Below are positions 35,403-43,952 of a stretch of DNA of 64,000 nt, in pieces (within the stretch, counting starts at the first letter, position 1; each line of letters opens with the position of its first letter). The notes beneath the pieces were generated by a model. It saw only the letters and a program-made list of their open reading frames with translations, made no database searches and was not told the DNA's origin. A program made the position numbers and the translations under genes. This DNA is from JADGHX01 sp037200125 (GTDB lineage: Bacteria; Pseudomonadota; Gammaproteobacteria; Steroidobacterales; Steroidobacteraceae): contig JBBCGS010000005.1 of the NCBI GenBank assembly GCA_037200125.1, forward strand, positions 682,001 to 746,000, given 5' to 3'.

Positions 35403-36322
35403 CACTTCAGGCGCTTCGACTCCACATCCCAATTCGGATTCGTGCAGAGCCCGCACTTCGCGCCGACGAACATCGTGCCGGCCTTCTTGTCGCCCTTGAA
35501 CTGCCAGAGCACCCAGTTCGACGCGACATTCGCGAACTCACCGCCGCCGACGTGATACGCCGTGGCCGTATGGCCAGCGCCGTGCCGCGAGCCGTAGAAA
35601 GCAGGCAGAGTTTCGATGGCGTCGTAGGTTGCCTTGGAGCGCGCCATCATAAAGTCGCGCTCATGGCCATTGATGAGCAGCACGGGGCCATGCAGCTTCT
35701 TCAGCGAGTCGAGGGTGGGGGCGGTCGAGTTCGCGGCACCGGCACCCGGCGCCTGCACGCCGGAGTTGAACACCCCGATCGTGCCCACGCGCGGGTCGGC
35801 GCCGAGCGTGATCGACAGGACTCCGCCACACGATTGGCCCATCACGGCGACCTTCTTCGTTTCGATCTTGCCGTTCAGCGGCGAGCCGGCGCGCGTGCTC
35901 TCCCGCTCCGCCCAATCGATGGCGGTCTTGAGATCATCGGCCGTCGCCTGTCGGCGAGGTGCGCCTTCCTGCGGGGGCGGGCCCGCGGTGCTGATGACGA
36001 GGAAGCCGTGCGACGCGATCGTTGTGAGGAAACCCGCGTACCGAGCGTTCTCGACGGCGCAGCCGCCATTTCCCCAGACCACCACTGGCATCTTGTCGCG
36101 CTTCGGGAATGCGTCGAGGTTCGTGGGATGGAAGGTCTTGAGGCCGGCCATGCCGAAAGCGGGCTCCGCCGTGACCGCGTAGGGACCGGGTTCGGCCTTC
36201 GGCGCGCCCTCCTCGGGAAGAGCGGAAGCGATCATCTCGGGAGTGACGCCAGCGGGCTGGGCGCTACACACGCCGCTGAACGCGAGCAATGCAAACGCTG
36301 CGAGAGCCAGAGATGCTTTCAT
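35402..36322 (-). CDS. exported alpha/beta hydrolase (dienelactone-hydrolase / PETase-like fold)
   Basis: Secreted serine hydrolase of 306 residues. The start at 36322 (MKASLALAAFALLAF) has GGGGGA upstream and a signal peptide cleaved near CSAQ. The oxyanion strand VVVWGNGGCAVEN, nucleophile motif GQSCGGV (Ser between Gln and Cys) and catalytic His in GAGHTA are visible; Asp is probably in LLINGHERD. Six cysteines include a CGLC pair near the C-terminus, compatible with disulfides. Overall pattern resembles lipase/cutinase-like bacterial hydrolases. The stop codon overlaps a 25-bp tandem array. Substrate unknown, likely an ester. Confidence 0.8.
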   Translation of the reverse strand: MKASLALAAFALLAFSGVCSAQPAGVTPEMIASALPEEGAPKAEPGPYAVTAEPAFGMAGLKTFHPTNLDAFPKRDKMPVVVWGNGGCAVENARYAGFLTTIASHGFLVISTAGPPPQEGAPRRQATADDLKTAIDWAERESTRAGSPLNGKIETKKVAVMGQSCGGVLSITLGADPRVGTIGVFNSGVQAPGAGAANSTAPTLDSLKKLHGPVLLINGHERDFMMARSKATYDAIETLPAFYGSRHGAGHTATAYHVGGGEFANVASNWVLWQFKGDKKAGTMFVGAKCGLCTNPNWDVESKRLK

Positions 36323-36434
36323 GCCGACGTTCCCCCACGTTGAATTGGCGAAGACCATCGTGGCCCGCGCATCGCGACCGGTACAAGCCGGATGCGCTGG
36401 AACGGCCATTCCACACGCGCCCAATGCGCTGATG

Positions 36435-36470
36435 CGCCCGACACGCCCGACACGCCCGACGCGCCCGACG
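36435..36470. repeat. four tandem 9-bp repeats
   Basis: CGCCCGACA, CGCCCGACA, CGCCCGACG, CGCCCGACG in tandem between the hydrolase start and the end of the SnoaL-like gene. A short simple-sequence array, possibly a slippage product. Confidence 0.85.
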
Positions 36471-36476
36471 AACGAC

Positions 36477-36983
36477 TCAATCCGTGAAGACGACCAGCTT
36501 GCGCGATTTGATCAGCCAGCGCCCGTCGCGCTTCACCAGGTGATCCTCGGATCGCCCGAAGCCGCCGGCAACGTACCGGTTGTCCTGGCCCTTGCGCATC
36601 GTCTGCCAGTAGGACTGGTAGACAGCCTCCGTCGCGCTCGTGAATGAGATGCGCTCGTTGCTGATCACGTGGTACAGATTGCCCGGTGGATCGCCCTTCG
36701 CGCGATTCGCGGCCTGGCGCGCCTGAAGATCCGTCACGACCTTGCGAATCTCGGCGTGTCCCTTGTGAATGATGCCGTTGGAGTCGACTTCCGCGTCTTC
36801 GGTGAATACCGAGACATAGCCGTCGGCATCGAGCGCGTCGACGCTCCACACATACTTCTGCATGACCTCCTGGATCGCGGCTCGATCCTCGAGCTGGCGT
36901 ACCGCGCCCGATTCACGCGATTGCACCGATGCGCACAGGAAGAGAAGCACAAGGCCGCTGACAAAGGCGAATCTCGCTTGCAT
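36477..36983 (-). CDS. exported SnoaL/NTF2-like protein, single domain
   Basis: Protein of 168 residues with a signal peptide (cleavage near VQSRES) and one SnoaL-like domain: DRAAIQEVMQKYVWSVDALD, SVFTEDAEVDSNG, HKGHAEIRKVV, and the terminal sheet HLVKRDGRWLIKSRKLVVF. The layout matches one domain of the triple-SnoaL proteins upstream in the window. Fold members are ligand-binding, polyketide cyclase or isomerase proteins; no catalytic His/Asp pair can be assigned confidently. It lies between a hydrolase and an SMP-30 protein on the same strand, with 70 nt to the latter. Confidence 0.82.
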   Translation of the reverse strand: MQARFAFVSGLVLLFLCASVQSRESGAVRQLEDRAAIQEVMQKYVWSVDALDADGYVSVFTEDAEVDSNGIIHKGHAEIRKVVTDLQARQAANRAKGDPPGNLYHVISNERISFTSATEAVYQSYWQTMRKGQDNRYVAGGFGRSEDHLVKRDGRWLIKSRKLVVFTD

Positions 36984-37053
36984 GTGCCATCTCCGTGGAT
37001 TGAAGGCAGCCTATGCAAAAAACATCGCCCGTGCAATCGAGGGGCGCGGCCCC

Positions 37054-38157
37054 CTACGGGGCCTGGCCCTGCGGAACCCCCGCCGCCCGCAACGGAATCG
37101 AGTAGATGTGCTCGCACGCCGCGACGTACAGCGTCTTCGCGTCATCCCCGCCAAACGCGAGGCTCGACGCACACGCGCTCTTGCGAGGTTCGGCGTCGCC
37201 GAATGTCGGAAGGTGCAAGAGCCCGAGGAGTTTTCCCGCGGGTGAGGTGATTCGCACGGTGCCCGGCACCGGCTCCGTCGACCACAGGTTGCCGGCCGGA
37301 TCCGTCTTCATTCCATCGCCAATGCCACGCCCGTGGGTAAACACTTCGCCTGCGCCCACGCCGCCATCCGCATGCACGGCATAGCGCATGATCTTCGGAT
37401 CCGGCGCCATCGTTCCGGCGGACAGGTAGAGATATTTGTCATCCGGGGAGAGCGCGATGCCATTCGGCTCGGCGCCGAGCTGATCGCGGCTCACCGCCAG
37501 GGTGACCTTGCCATCCTTGATTCGCCACACCGAATCGGGCATCTGCGCCAGCCCGCCGTTGATGCCGCCGCGAAGGCCGACATCGGAATCGGTGAAGTAG
37601 ATCGCGCCGTCCGCCGCGATCGCGACATCGTTCGGGCCGTTGAAGCGCTTGCCTTCGAACTTGTCCGCCAGCACCGTGCGGGTGCCGTCCTTCTCGAGAC
37701 GCTTGATCGCGCGGTCCTGCCCGGCACACCAGACCAGGCGCCCCTGCCCGTCCACAGCGACGCAACCCGGCCCCATGAGAATCACATGCGCGCGCCCGAT
37801 CAGCGCGAGCTTCCCATCGTGCAGGAAATCCTCTCCGCTGTAGCCCGCCTTGTCCAGGAACACCGACACCTTGCCGGCGGGGGACACCTTGTACACGACG
37901 TTGTCGATGATGCTGCTCGCGATGAGAAAGCCCTCGGCACCTTTCTGGCTGCGGATCCAGACCGGTGTGTCGATGAAGCCGAATCCCGCGGCAACCGTCT
38001 TCAGCTTCGCATCGGGCGCGATGAGCGCGTCGAGCGCGGGATCGGAGCGCGTGATGCTGAACGCGTGTGGCGAAGCATCTGGCGCGGCCGACTGCGCGCT
38101 CGCGACGGATACTCCCAGGCCCATCGTCAAAGTCGAACAGACGAACAGACGTAGCAT
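37054..38157 (-). CDS. exported SMP-30/gluconolactonase-like beta-propeller protein
   Basis: Secreted protein of 367 residues. The start at 38157 (MLRLFVCSTLTMGLG) has AAGGGG upstream and a signal peptide cleaved near VASAQ. The SMP-30 propeller shows GFIDTPVWI, a Glu/Asp-rich metal region, GPNDVAIAADGAIYFTDSD with the Asn and Asp metal ligands, EPNGIALSPDDKYLY with another Asn, and GDGMKTDPAGNLW. These enzymes hydrolyse lactones using a divalent cation. It is paralogous to 47007-48128, sharing the FSITRSDPALDALI N-terminal region. Likely periplasmic lactonase; substrate unknown. Confidence 0.88.
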   Translation of the reverse strand: MLRLFVCSTLTMGLGVSVASAQSAAPDASPHAFSITRSDPALDALIAPDAKLKTVAAGFGFIDTPVWIRSQKGAEGFLIASSIIDNVVYKVSPAGKVSVFLDKAGYSGEDFLHDGKLALIGRAHVILMGPGCVAVDGQGRLVWCAGQDRAIKRLEKDGTRTVLADKFEGKRFNGPNDVAIAADGAIYFTDSDVGLRGGINGGLAQMPDSVWRIKDGKVTLAVSRDQLGAEPNGIALSPDDKYLYLSAGTMAPDPKIMRYAVHADGGVGAGEVFTHGRGIGDGMKTDPAGNLWSTEPVPGTVRITSPAGKLLGLLHLPTFGDAEPRKSACASSLAFGGDDAKTLYVAACEHIYSIPLRAAGVPQGQAP

Positions 38158-38455
38158 TCGCGCCCCTTTCCAAACGTTCGAGCCTCTTCGTAACCCCGGC
38201 GGCCGCGGTCCACTTCGCATCACGCGGAGCGTACTCGATCTTCGCATTCTCAATCGCGTACGCTTGATGGTCTACAGCAGCCGCAGCGCCTCCGGGCAGA
38301 CGATCTGCTCAGGGAGAGTCGCTCTCGAAACCACTCTCGACGCCTGGCCAGGGCAGCGTGTTCAGAGCGCAGTTCCGGGTTGCATCGTGAAATGATCGCA
38401 ACAACGCGCGTGCCGAAAAAGACAGCGTGGGCGCGCCGAGCGCTGACATCGCGCC
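38158..38455. other. intergenic region, no gene recognised
   Basis: No convincing ORF or RNA. It precedes the SMP-30 gene on the minus strand and probably carries its promoter; no clear -35/-10 pair stands out. The only minus ORF crossing it is arginine-rich and looks like a shadow. Confidence 0.5.
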
Positions 38456-39199
38456 CTACGACCGCCGCGCCAGCGCCACTGCGTCGGGCCCTGCCGGAAA
38501 TCGCAGCTGCCCGGACGCATCGTTCGCGGCACGCCACACCGCCTCCGCCACGTCCGACTCCCTCGTCACCTCGGCCGGCCGCGCGAACGCCGCGAACACG
38601 CTCTGAGCGAAAGGCATGTAGGCCTCCGGGATCAACCCCTGCATGCGTTCTCCTCCGTTGCTGGTGAAGCGCGTGCTCGGCCCGTACCCCGGCTCAACCA
38701 GCTTCACGCTCACATTGAAGCCCCCGAGCTCATGGGCGAGCGACGCGGTGAATCCTTCGATCGCCGTCTTGCTGGCCGTATACACGGCCACCAGCGGCAT
38801 CGGCGCGAGTGTCGCACTCGAAGTCACATTGACGATTACGCCGGAGCGGCGCGCGCGGAATTGAGGCAGAACCGCCTGCGTCATCGCCATCACGCCGAAG
38901 GTGTTGGTCTCAAACACCTCGCGCGTCGTCGTCATCGGGGTGGCTTCGAACGCGCCCAGCAGCCCGATGCCCGCGTTGTTGACCAGGGCGTCGATCGGTC
39001 CGCTTGCCGCGAGCGCAGCGGCGATGCTCTCGGGCTTCGTCACATCGAGCTTCAACAGATGCAGGCGCTCCGATGCGGGGAGTACGCCCTCGTGCGGCGT
39101 TCGCATCGTGGCAAACACGTTCCAGCCCTGTGCGTGGAAGTAGCGCGCGGTCTCCTGTCCGTAGCCGGAAGAGCAGCCTGTGATGAGCACGGTTTTCAT
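38456..39199 (-). CDS. short-chain dehydrogenase/reductase (SDR)
   Basis: Classical NAD(P)-dependent SDR of 247 residues. The cofactor motif TGCSSGYG begins at residue 7, followed by NNAGIG, the Ser of VTSSATLAP, and the catalytic YTASK with Lys four residues after Tyr. EPGYGPSTRF follows as in keto/hydroxysteroid-type reductases. Divergent from an AraC-type regulator at 39304, with about 100 nt between, a common pairing in which the regulator controls the reductase. Substrate unknown. Confidence 0.92.
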   Translation of the reverse strand: MKTVLITGCSSGYGQETARYFHAQGWNVFATMRTPHEGVLPASERLHLLKLDVTKPESIAAALAASGPIDALVNNAGIGLLGAFEATPMTTTREVFETNTFGVMAMTQAVLPQFRARRSGVIVNVTSSATLAPMPLVAVYTASKTAIEGFTASLAHELGGFNVSVKLVEPGYGPSTRFTSNGGERMQGLIPEAYMPFAQSVFAAFARPAEVTRESDVAEAVWRAANDASGQLRFPAGPDAVALARRS

Positions 39200-39236
39200 G
39201 GTGGGGTGTCCGTCGTCTGTGGATTCGATGGCGGTA

Positions 39237-39297
39237 ACGATAACGACGGGTGACAGGACGCTCTACAATCGAAAGTCCGCATTTCTTTTGTTATCGT
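39237..39297. promoter_or_regulatory. 8-bp inverted repeat between SDR and AraC genes
   Basis: ACGATAAC (39237-39244) and GTTATCGT (39290-39297) are perfect complements flanking 45 nt in the divergent promoter region, with one arm 6 nt before the AraC start. The left arm continues as a tandem TAACGATAACGA. Candidate operator for the AraC-type regulator. Confidence 0.4.
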
Positions 39298-39303
39298 CCG
39301 GAC

Positions 39304-40269
39304 ATGAGCGACCCACTTTCGGATGTCATCACGCTGCTTCGGCCGCGCACCGTGTTTTCCAAGGGCATCAGCGGCGCTGGTCGCTGGGCCGTCCGCTATT
39401 CCGACTTCGGCCATCCAAGCTTCTGTGCGGTGCTCGAGGGGCGCTGTCTTCTCGCCGTCGAGGGCCACGATGCCGTGACGCTCGAAGCGGGCGATTTCGT
39501 GCTCCTGCCCACGACACCCGGTTTCACGCTGTCGGGCTTCGAGAAAACGTCGCCCGTGTCGATCGACCCCAAGCTAGCTCCCACGCCGACGGGTGAGATC
39601 CGCCACGGCAGGCGCGGCGGACGTCCGGACGTGCGCCTGCTCGGCGGCTACTTCGTCTTCGACTCGCCTGACGCGGCGTTGCTGGTGTCGCTCCTGCCCG
39701 CGCTCGTGCATGTGCGCGGCGAAGAGCGCCTTTCTGTGCTGGTAAAGCTCGTAGCCGAGGAGTCGAAAGAACAGCGGTCGGGCCGTGACCTGGTGCTCGC
39801 GCGTCTCGTGGAAGTGCTGCTCGTCGAAGCGCTCCGGTGGACATCGGGTGACGATGCCCCTCCGGGGCTACTGCGTGGCCTCGCCGATGCGCGCATCGCG
39901 CGAGCCATGCGACAGATGCACGGCGATCCCGCGCGCTCGTGGACGATGGAGCAACTCGCGAAGAAAGCCGGCCTTTCGCGCTCGGCATTCTTCGAACACT
40001 TCACGCACACCGTGGGCATGCCGCCAATGGAATATCTCCTCGCCTGGCGCATGGCGCTCGCGAAGGATCTGCTCCGGCACAAGGACTGCGCGCTCACCGA
40101 GGTCGCCGAGCGTGTCGGCTACGGTTCGGCAAGCACTTTCAGCACGGCGTTCAGCCGCCACGTGGGCCAGCCGCCCGGCCGCTACGCACGCGAGCGGCGG
40201 AAGGACATCGATACCTTGGTGCAATCGATTCGAACGCCCGCCTCTGCTCTGATCGCGACTGTGGCGTGA
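39304..40269 (+). CDS. AraC-family regulator with N-terminal cupin
   Basis: Transcriptional regulator of 321 residues with a start at 39304 (MSDPLSDVITLL); an ORF start at 39250 lies in the promoter. The N-terminal cupin (about residues 10-180: GRCLLAVEGHDAVTLEAGDFVLLPTTPGFTL) is the ligand-binding part seen in regulators next to SDR genes. The C-terminal domain has two HTHs: WTMEQLAKKAGLSRSAFFEHF and CALTEVAERVGYGSASTFSTAF, then GQPPGRYARER. It probably controls the divergent SDR and perhaps the VOC gene that follows by 21 nt. Confidence 0.9.
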   Translation: MSDPLSDVITLLRPRTVFSKGISGAGRWAVRYSDFGHPSFCAVLEGRCLLAVEGHDAVTLEAGDFVLLPTTPGFTLSGFEKTSPVSIDPKLAPTPTGEIRHGRRGGRPDVRLLGGYFVFDSPDAALLVSLLPALVHVRGEERLSVLVKLVAEESKEQRSGRDLVLARLVEVLLVEALRWTSGDDAPPGLLRGLADARIARAMRQMHGDPARSWTMEQLAKKAGLSRSAFFEHFTHTVGMPPMEYLLAWRMALAKDLLRHKDCALTEVAERVGYGSASTFSTAFSRHVGQPPGRYARERRKDIDTLVQSIRTPASALIATVA

Positions 40270-40290
40270 TTAAAACCCGAGGGAGTCGAC

Positions 40291-40911
40291 ATGAGCACGA
40301 ACAGCGCGCGAAAAGTGGATCTGAAGCTCGAAGTCGTCGTCATCCCCGTTGCGGATGTCGATCGCTCCAAGCGTTTCTACGGCAACCTCGGGTGGCGCCT
40401 CGATGCCGACTTCACCGTCGGCGACGCGTTTCGGATCATCCAGTTCACGCCGCCCGGCTCGCAGTGCTCGATCCATTTCGGCAAGGGAATCACGCCCGCC
40501 GCACCGGGAACGGCAGCCGGACTCTATCTCGTCGTTTCGGACCTTCAGGCCGCGCGCGCCGAGCTCATCGAGAACGGCGCCGACGTCAGCGAGGTGTTCC
40601 ACCGTGGCGTCGGCGAAGGCCCCCAGAGCGGCCCGGACCCGGAGCGGCGCAGCTACTCTTCGTTCGCCACGTTCAGCGATCCGGACGGCAACCGGTGGCT
40701 GCTGCAGGAAATCACCGTGCGATTGCCCGGACGCGTGGATCCGGACGACACGAAGTTCAGTTCGTCGACCGAGCTTGCGGCCGCGCTCCGGCGCGCGGCG
40801 GCCGCGCACGGCGAGCACGAAACACGAACCGGCAAGCAGGACGCGGAATGGCCCGCGTGGTACGCCGAGTACATCGTGCAGGAGCAAGCCGGAAAGCCGC
40901 TGCCCTCGTAA
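40291..40911 (+). CDS. VOC-family (glyoxalase-like) protein
   Basis: Protein of 206 residues. The VOC domain spans about residues 10-145: LKLEVVVIPVADVDRSKRFYGNLGWRLD, LYLVVSDLQAARAELIENGAD and SDPDGNRWLLQEITVRLPGR with the conserved late Glu. A 60-residue C-terminal helix-rich extension ends in EWPAWYAEYIVQEQAGKPLP, a tail often seen on VOC proteins beside SDR genes. Located 21 nt after the AraC gene on the same strand, so probably co-transcribed. Function could be a dioxygenase, isomerase or thiol-transfer enzyme. Confidence 0.85.
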   Translation: MSTNSARKVDLKLEVVVIPVADVDRSKRFYGNLGWRLDADFTVGDAFRIIQFTPPGSQCSIHFGKGITPAAPGTAAGLYLVVSDLQAARAELIENGADVSEVFHRGVGEGPQSGPDPERRSYSSFATFSDPDGNRWLLQEITVRLPGRVDPDDTKFSSSTELAAALRRAAAAHGEHETRTGKQDAEWPAWYAEYIVQEQAGKPLPS

Positions 40912-40938
40912 CCGGCGGTTTCGCGCGCGGGGCAGCGT

Positions 40939-41391
40939 TTACCAGACACGCTCCCCGAGTTCCGGCGGCGGCTCGAAGCGGGCGCGGCGCCACGACGCCG
41001 GTGTCTCGCCGACGACCCGCCGAAACCAGCGCGTCAGATGGGACTGATCGCTCATCCCGCACGTGAGCGCGATGCGACTCAGATCCTCCGCCGTGCCCAG
41101 CATCAGGCTCTGCGCCGCTTCGACACGCCTGCACATCACATAGCGATGCACGGTGTCGCCGAAGGAACGCTTGAAGGCGCGGCTGAAGTGGCTCGCGCTG
41201 AGATTCACGATGCGCGCCAGATCCTCTATCGACAATCGTTGCGCGATGTTCGCCTCGATGTGCTGGCGCAGGCGCTTGACCTGCCATGGCGCGAGACTGC
41301 CCGGCATGATGAACGGCAACGGCGTCGCGCCCCCCTGCGAAGAAGGTTGATAGGCCGTGCTGGGTGAAAATGACGATTCCACTAAGTTCAT
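40939..41391 (-). CDS. AraC-type DNA-binding protein without sensor domain
   Basis: Protein of 150 residues that is little more than an AraC DNA-binding domain: LSIEDLARIVNLSASHFSRAFKRSFG is the first HTH and AEDLSRIALTCGMSDQSHLTRWFRRVVGETPASWRR the second. There is no cupin or other ligand domain, only about 35 N-terminal residues, so activity is either constitutive or depends on level, as in MarA/SoxS-like factors. The ATG is separated from the stop of the alpha/beta hydrolase by one base, indicating co-translation. The inverted repeat at 42459-42496 upstream of that operon is a natural target. Confidence 0.88.
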   Translation of the reverse strand: MNLVESSFSPSTAYQPSSQGGATPLPFIMPGSLAPWQVKRLRQHIEANIAQRLSIEDLARIVNLSASHFSRAFKRSFGDTVHRYVMCRRVEAAQSLMLGTAEDLSRIALTCGMSDQSHLTRWFRRVVGETPASWRRARFEPPPELGERVW

Positions 41392-41392
41392 A

Positions 41393-42406
41393 TCAGTACC
41401 CGCTCACGTCAATGATGGCTTTGGTGAAGGCTTCCGGTGCTTCCTGTGGCACGTTGTGCCCAATCCCTTCGAGCACGCGATGCGCGTGCCTCCCGGTGAA
41501 CTTTGCCGCGTAGGACTTTCCATCCACGCCAGCGCCATCGAAGTCGCTGGCGATCGTCATCGTCGGCACGCCGATCGGCGGCGCCTGCTGGAGCTTGGCT
41601 TCGAGCGCGTCGTAGCGCGGCTCCCCGCCGGCGAGTCCCAGCCTCCAGCGGTAGTTGTGGATGACGATGCCAACGTGATCGGAGTTGTCGAACGCCGCGG
41701 CGCTACGCTCGAACGTCGCGTCATCGAAGGCCCACTTCGGAGAGGCGATCTTCCAGATGAGCCTGGTGAACTCGCGCCGGTTCTTCGCGTAGCCGATCCG
41801 CCCGCGTTCGGTGGCGAAATAGTATTGATACCACCAGCCAAGCTCGGCAGCGGGCGGCAGGGGCTGCTTGTTGAATTCGAGGTTCGTGATCAGGTAACCG
41901 CTGACCGACACGAGCGCCTTGCACCGTTCCGGCCAAAGCGCAGCGATGATGGCTGCGGTTCGCGCGCCCCAATCGAAGCCGGCGATCACCGGCTTGTCGA
42001 TGCCGAGCGCGTCCATCAAGGCGACCACATCCTGTGCAATCGCGGATTGCTGGGCGTTCCTGAACGTGTCGCTCGACAGAAAGCGCGTGGAACCGTACCC
42101 GCGTAGATACGGCACGATCACCCTGTAACCGGCTGTCGCCAGCAGCGGAGCCACATCCACATAGCTGTGGATGTCATACGGCCAGCCATGCAGAAGGATC
42201 ACCGCCTGACCCCCGCGCGGGCCCGCCTCCGCGTACCCGACATTCAGCAGCCCCGCCTCGATCTGCTTCAACGACGCGAATGAGGTGTTCGCCGGACGCC
42301 GCTGGACAGCGTCCGCGCGGGCGGCAATGCCCATCTCGGCGACCGCAACTGTCGCCGCGGCCAGGCGGAGGAAGTGACGACGGTCGGGATCGGTTTTCTG
42401 GGTCAT
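41393..42406 (-). CDS. Tat-exported alpha/beta hydrolase with Asp nucleophile
   Basis: Hydrolase of 337 residues. The start at 42406 has GGAGAG upstream and opens with a Tat signal (DRRHFLRLAAATVA, cleavage near ARADA). The fold shows VILLHGWPYDIHSY, nucleophile elbow AGFDWGART with Asp rather than Ser, and the catalytic His in EGIGHNVPQEAPEAF. An Asp nucleophile places it with epoxide hydrolases and haloalkane dehalogenases rather than esterases. It is co-transcribed with the AraC-type gene behind it and divergent from an epoxide-hydrolase-like gene, so the two may act on related substrates. Confidence 0.85.
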   Translation of the reverse strand: MTQKTDPDRRHFLRLAAATVAVAEMGIAARADAVQRRPANTSFASLKQIEAGLLNVGYAEAGPRGGQAVILLHGWPYDIHSYVDVAPLLATAGYRVIVPYLRGYGSTRFLSSDTFRNAQQSAIAQDVVALMDALGIDKPVIAGFDWGARTAAIIAALWPERCKALVSVSGYLITNLEFNKQPLPPAAELGWWYQYYFATERGRIGYAKNRREFTRLIWKIASPKWAFDDATFERSAAAFDNSDHVGIVIHNYRWRLGLAGGEPRYDALEAKLQQAPPIGVPTMTIASDFDGAGVDGKSYAAKFTGRHAHRVLEGIGHNVPQEAPEAFTKAIIDVSGY

Positions 42407-42458
42407 GGGTCTCTCCAATGCGAGAGCCGATCGAACCAGATCGCGGGCGGCGAACCTA

Positions 42459-42496
42459 TTGCACGATGGTATTACAGCGTCGACACCATGGTGCAA
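42459..42496. promoter_or_regulatory. 12-bp imperfect inverted repeat, divergent operator
   Basis: TTGCACGATGGT (42459-42470) and ACCATGGTGCAA (42485-42496) are complementary at 11 of 12 positions with a 14-nt spacer, so their centres are 26 bp apart. The site lies between the divergent hydrolase and epoxide-hydrolase genes. It is a strong candidate binding site for the AraC-type protein encoded in the minus-strand operon. Confidence 0.6.
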
Positions 42497-42561
42497 TCGC
42501 TCAGGCTCACAGACTCTGTTTGTATGGCGTGCATTCCAGACGAACAGTTCAAGGAGCCATC

Positions 42562-43932
42562 ATGATCCGTTTTGAAAAGATGACACACCTCGCGAGAAGC
42601 GTGGCGCATTCCGCCAGGTCCGCCGCGACGAGCGCATTCGGAGTCGCCCTGATCGCCGTGCCTTGCTGCGTGATGGCCGCCACCGAATCGGCCGCTGAAA
42701 GAACCGCTTCCATCAGCGCCGCAACCGCCGTGCCCCAGGCCGAGTCTCGCGATGACTCGATCCGCCCGTTCCACATCAGCGTTCCTCAGGCGTCGCTCGA
42801 CGACCTCCGCCAGCGCGTGCTCGCGACCCGGTGGCCCGATAAAGAAACGGTGAACGACCCCTCCCAGGGCGTGCGGCTCGCGAAGATCCAGGCGCTCGCA
42901 CAGTACTGGGGCACTCAGTACGACTGGCGCAAGATTGAAGCGAAGCTCAACTCCCTGCCGCAGTTCACGACCCGGATCGACGGGCTCGATATTCATTTCA
43001 TCCACGTTCGGTCGAAGAATCCGAACGCGCTGCCGCTACTCATCACACACGGCTGGCCGGGCTCGATTCTGGAGCTGGTGAAGGCGATCGATCCCCTCAC
43101 CAACCCCACCGCACATGGCGGCCGCGCCGAGGATGCGTTCGATGTCGTCATCCCCTCGATGCCCGGCTATGGTTTCTCCGAACGGCCGACGGCGACAGGC
43201 TGGGATCCGGACCGCATGGGTCGCGCGTGGCACGAGCTGATGGGACGTCTGGGATACAAGCGCTATGTCTCCCAGGGCGGCGACTGGGGATCGGTTGTCG
43301 CGGATGTGATGGGTCGTCAGGCTCCGCCGGGGTTGCTCGGCATTCACGTCAACATGCCCGCCGCGGTGCCGGCCGACCTCATGAAAGGCATTCTCGCCGG
43401 CGACCCGGCACCCGCCGGGCTGTTGGCCGGGGAGAAAGCGGCATACGAATCGCTCAGCACCTTCTTCGGAAAGAACGCGGGGTACGGCGCGATGATGGTG
43501 ACGCGTCCGCAGACCGTCGGCTACGGCCTCTCCGACTCGCCCGCGGGACTCGCCGCGTGGATGTACGACAAGTTCGCGCAATGGACCTACAGCGGCGGTG
43601 AACCCGAACGCTCGCTGACAAGGGACGAGATGCTGGACGACATCACGTTGTACTGGCTCACGAACAGCGCGGTCTCTTCCGCGCGGCTCTACTGGGAGAA
43701 CAACAACAACAATTTCAGCGCCGCCGCGCAGAAGACCGGCGAGATCAAAGTGCCCGTGGCGGTCACGGTGTTCCCCGGCGAAATCTACCGTGCGCCGAAG
43801 AGCTGGACCCAGAAGGCGTATCCCAAACTCACCTACTTCAATGAAGTGGACAAGGGCGGGCACTTCGCGGCCTGGGAACAGCCGGAGCTGTTCGCCGCCG
43901 AGCTGCGCGCGGCGTTCAAGTCCTTGCGCTAG
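42562..43932 (+). CDS. exported epoxide-hydrolase-family protein (EHN domain)
   Basis: Protein of 456 residues. The ATG at 42562 has AAGGAG 5 nt upstream; a signal peptide precedes the mature part (cleavage near VMAATE). The EHN domain (IRPFHISVPQASLDDLRQRV, WPDKETVNDPSQGVRL, FTTRIDGLDIHFIHV) is followed by LLITHGWPGSILELVK, nucleophile QGGDWGSVV (Asp), and catalytic His in DKGGHFAAWEQPELF. Known relatives open epoxides, including juvenile-hormone and microsomal-type enzymes. Export is unusual for the family. Followed by a redoxin-like gene after 20 nt. Confidence 0.9.
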   Translation: MIRFEKMTHLARSVAHSARSAATSAFGVALIAVPCCVMAATESAAERTASISAATAVPQAESRDDSIRPFHISVPQASLDDLRQRVLATRWPDKETVNDPSQGVRLAKIQALAQYWGTQYDWRKIEAKLNSLPQFTTRIDGLDIHFIHVRSKNPNALPLLITHGWPGSILELVKAIDPLTNPTAHGGRAEDAFDVVIPSMPGYGFSERPTATGWDPDRMGRAWHELMGRLGYKRYVSQGGDWGSVVADVMGRQAPPGLLGIHVNMPAAVPADLMKGILAGDPAPAGLLAGEKAAYESLSTFFGKNAGYGAMMVTRPQTVGYGLSDSPAGLAAWMYDKFAQWTYSGGEPERSLTRDEMLDDITLYWLTNSAVSSARLYWENNNNNFSAAAQKTGEIKVPVAVTVFPGEIYRAPKSWTQKAYPKLTYFNEVDKGGHFAAWEQPELFAAELRAAFKSLR

Positions 43933-43952
43933 TCGAACAAGGTCCGATCGGG

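Noticed and set aside
38250..38537. 95-residue minus ORF between the SMP-30 and SDR genes
   Set aside because: Overlaps the SDR gene's 3' end in another frame, is Arg/Cys-rich and has no recognisable motif.
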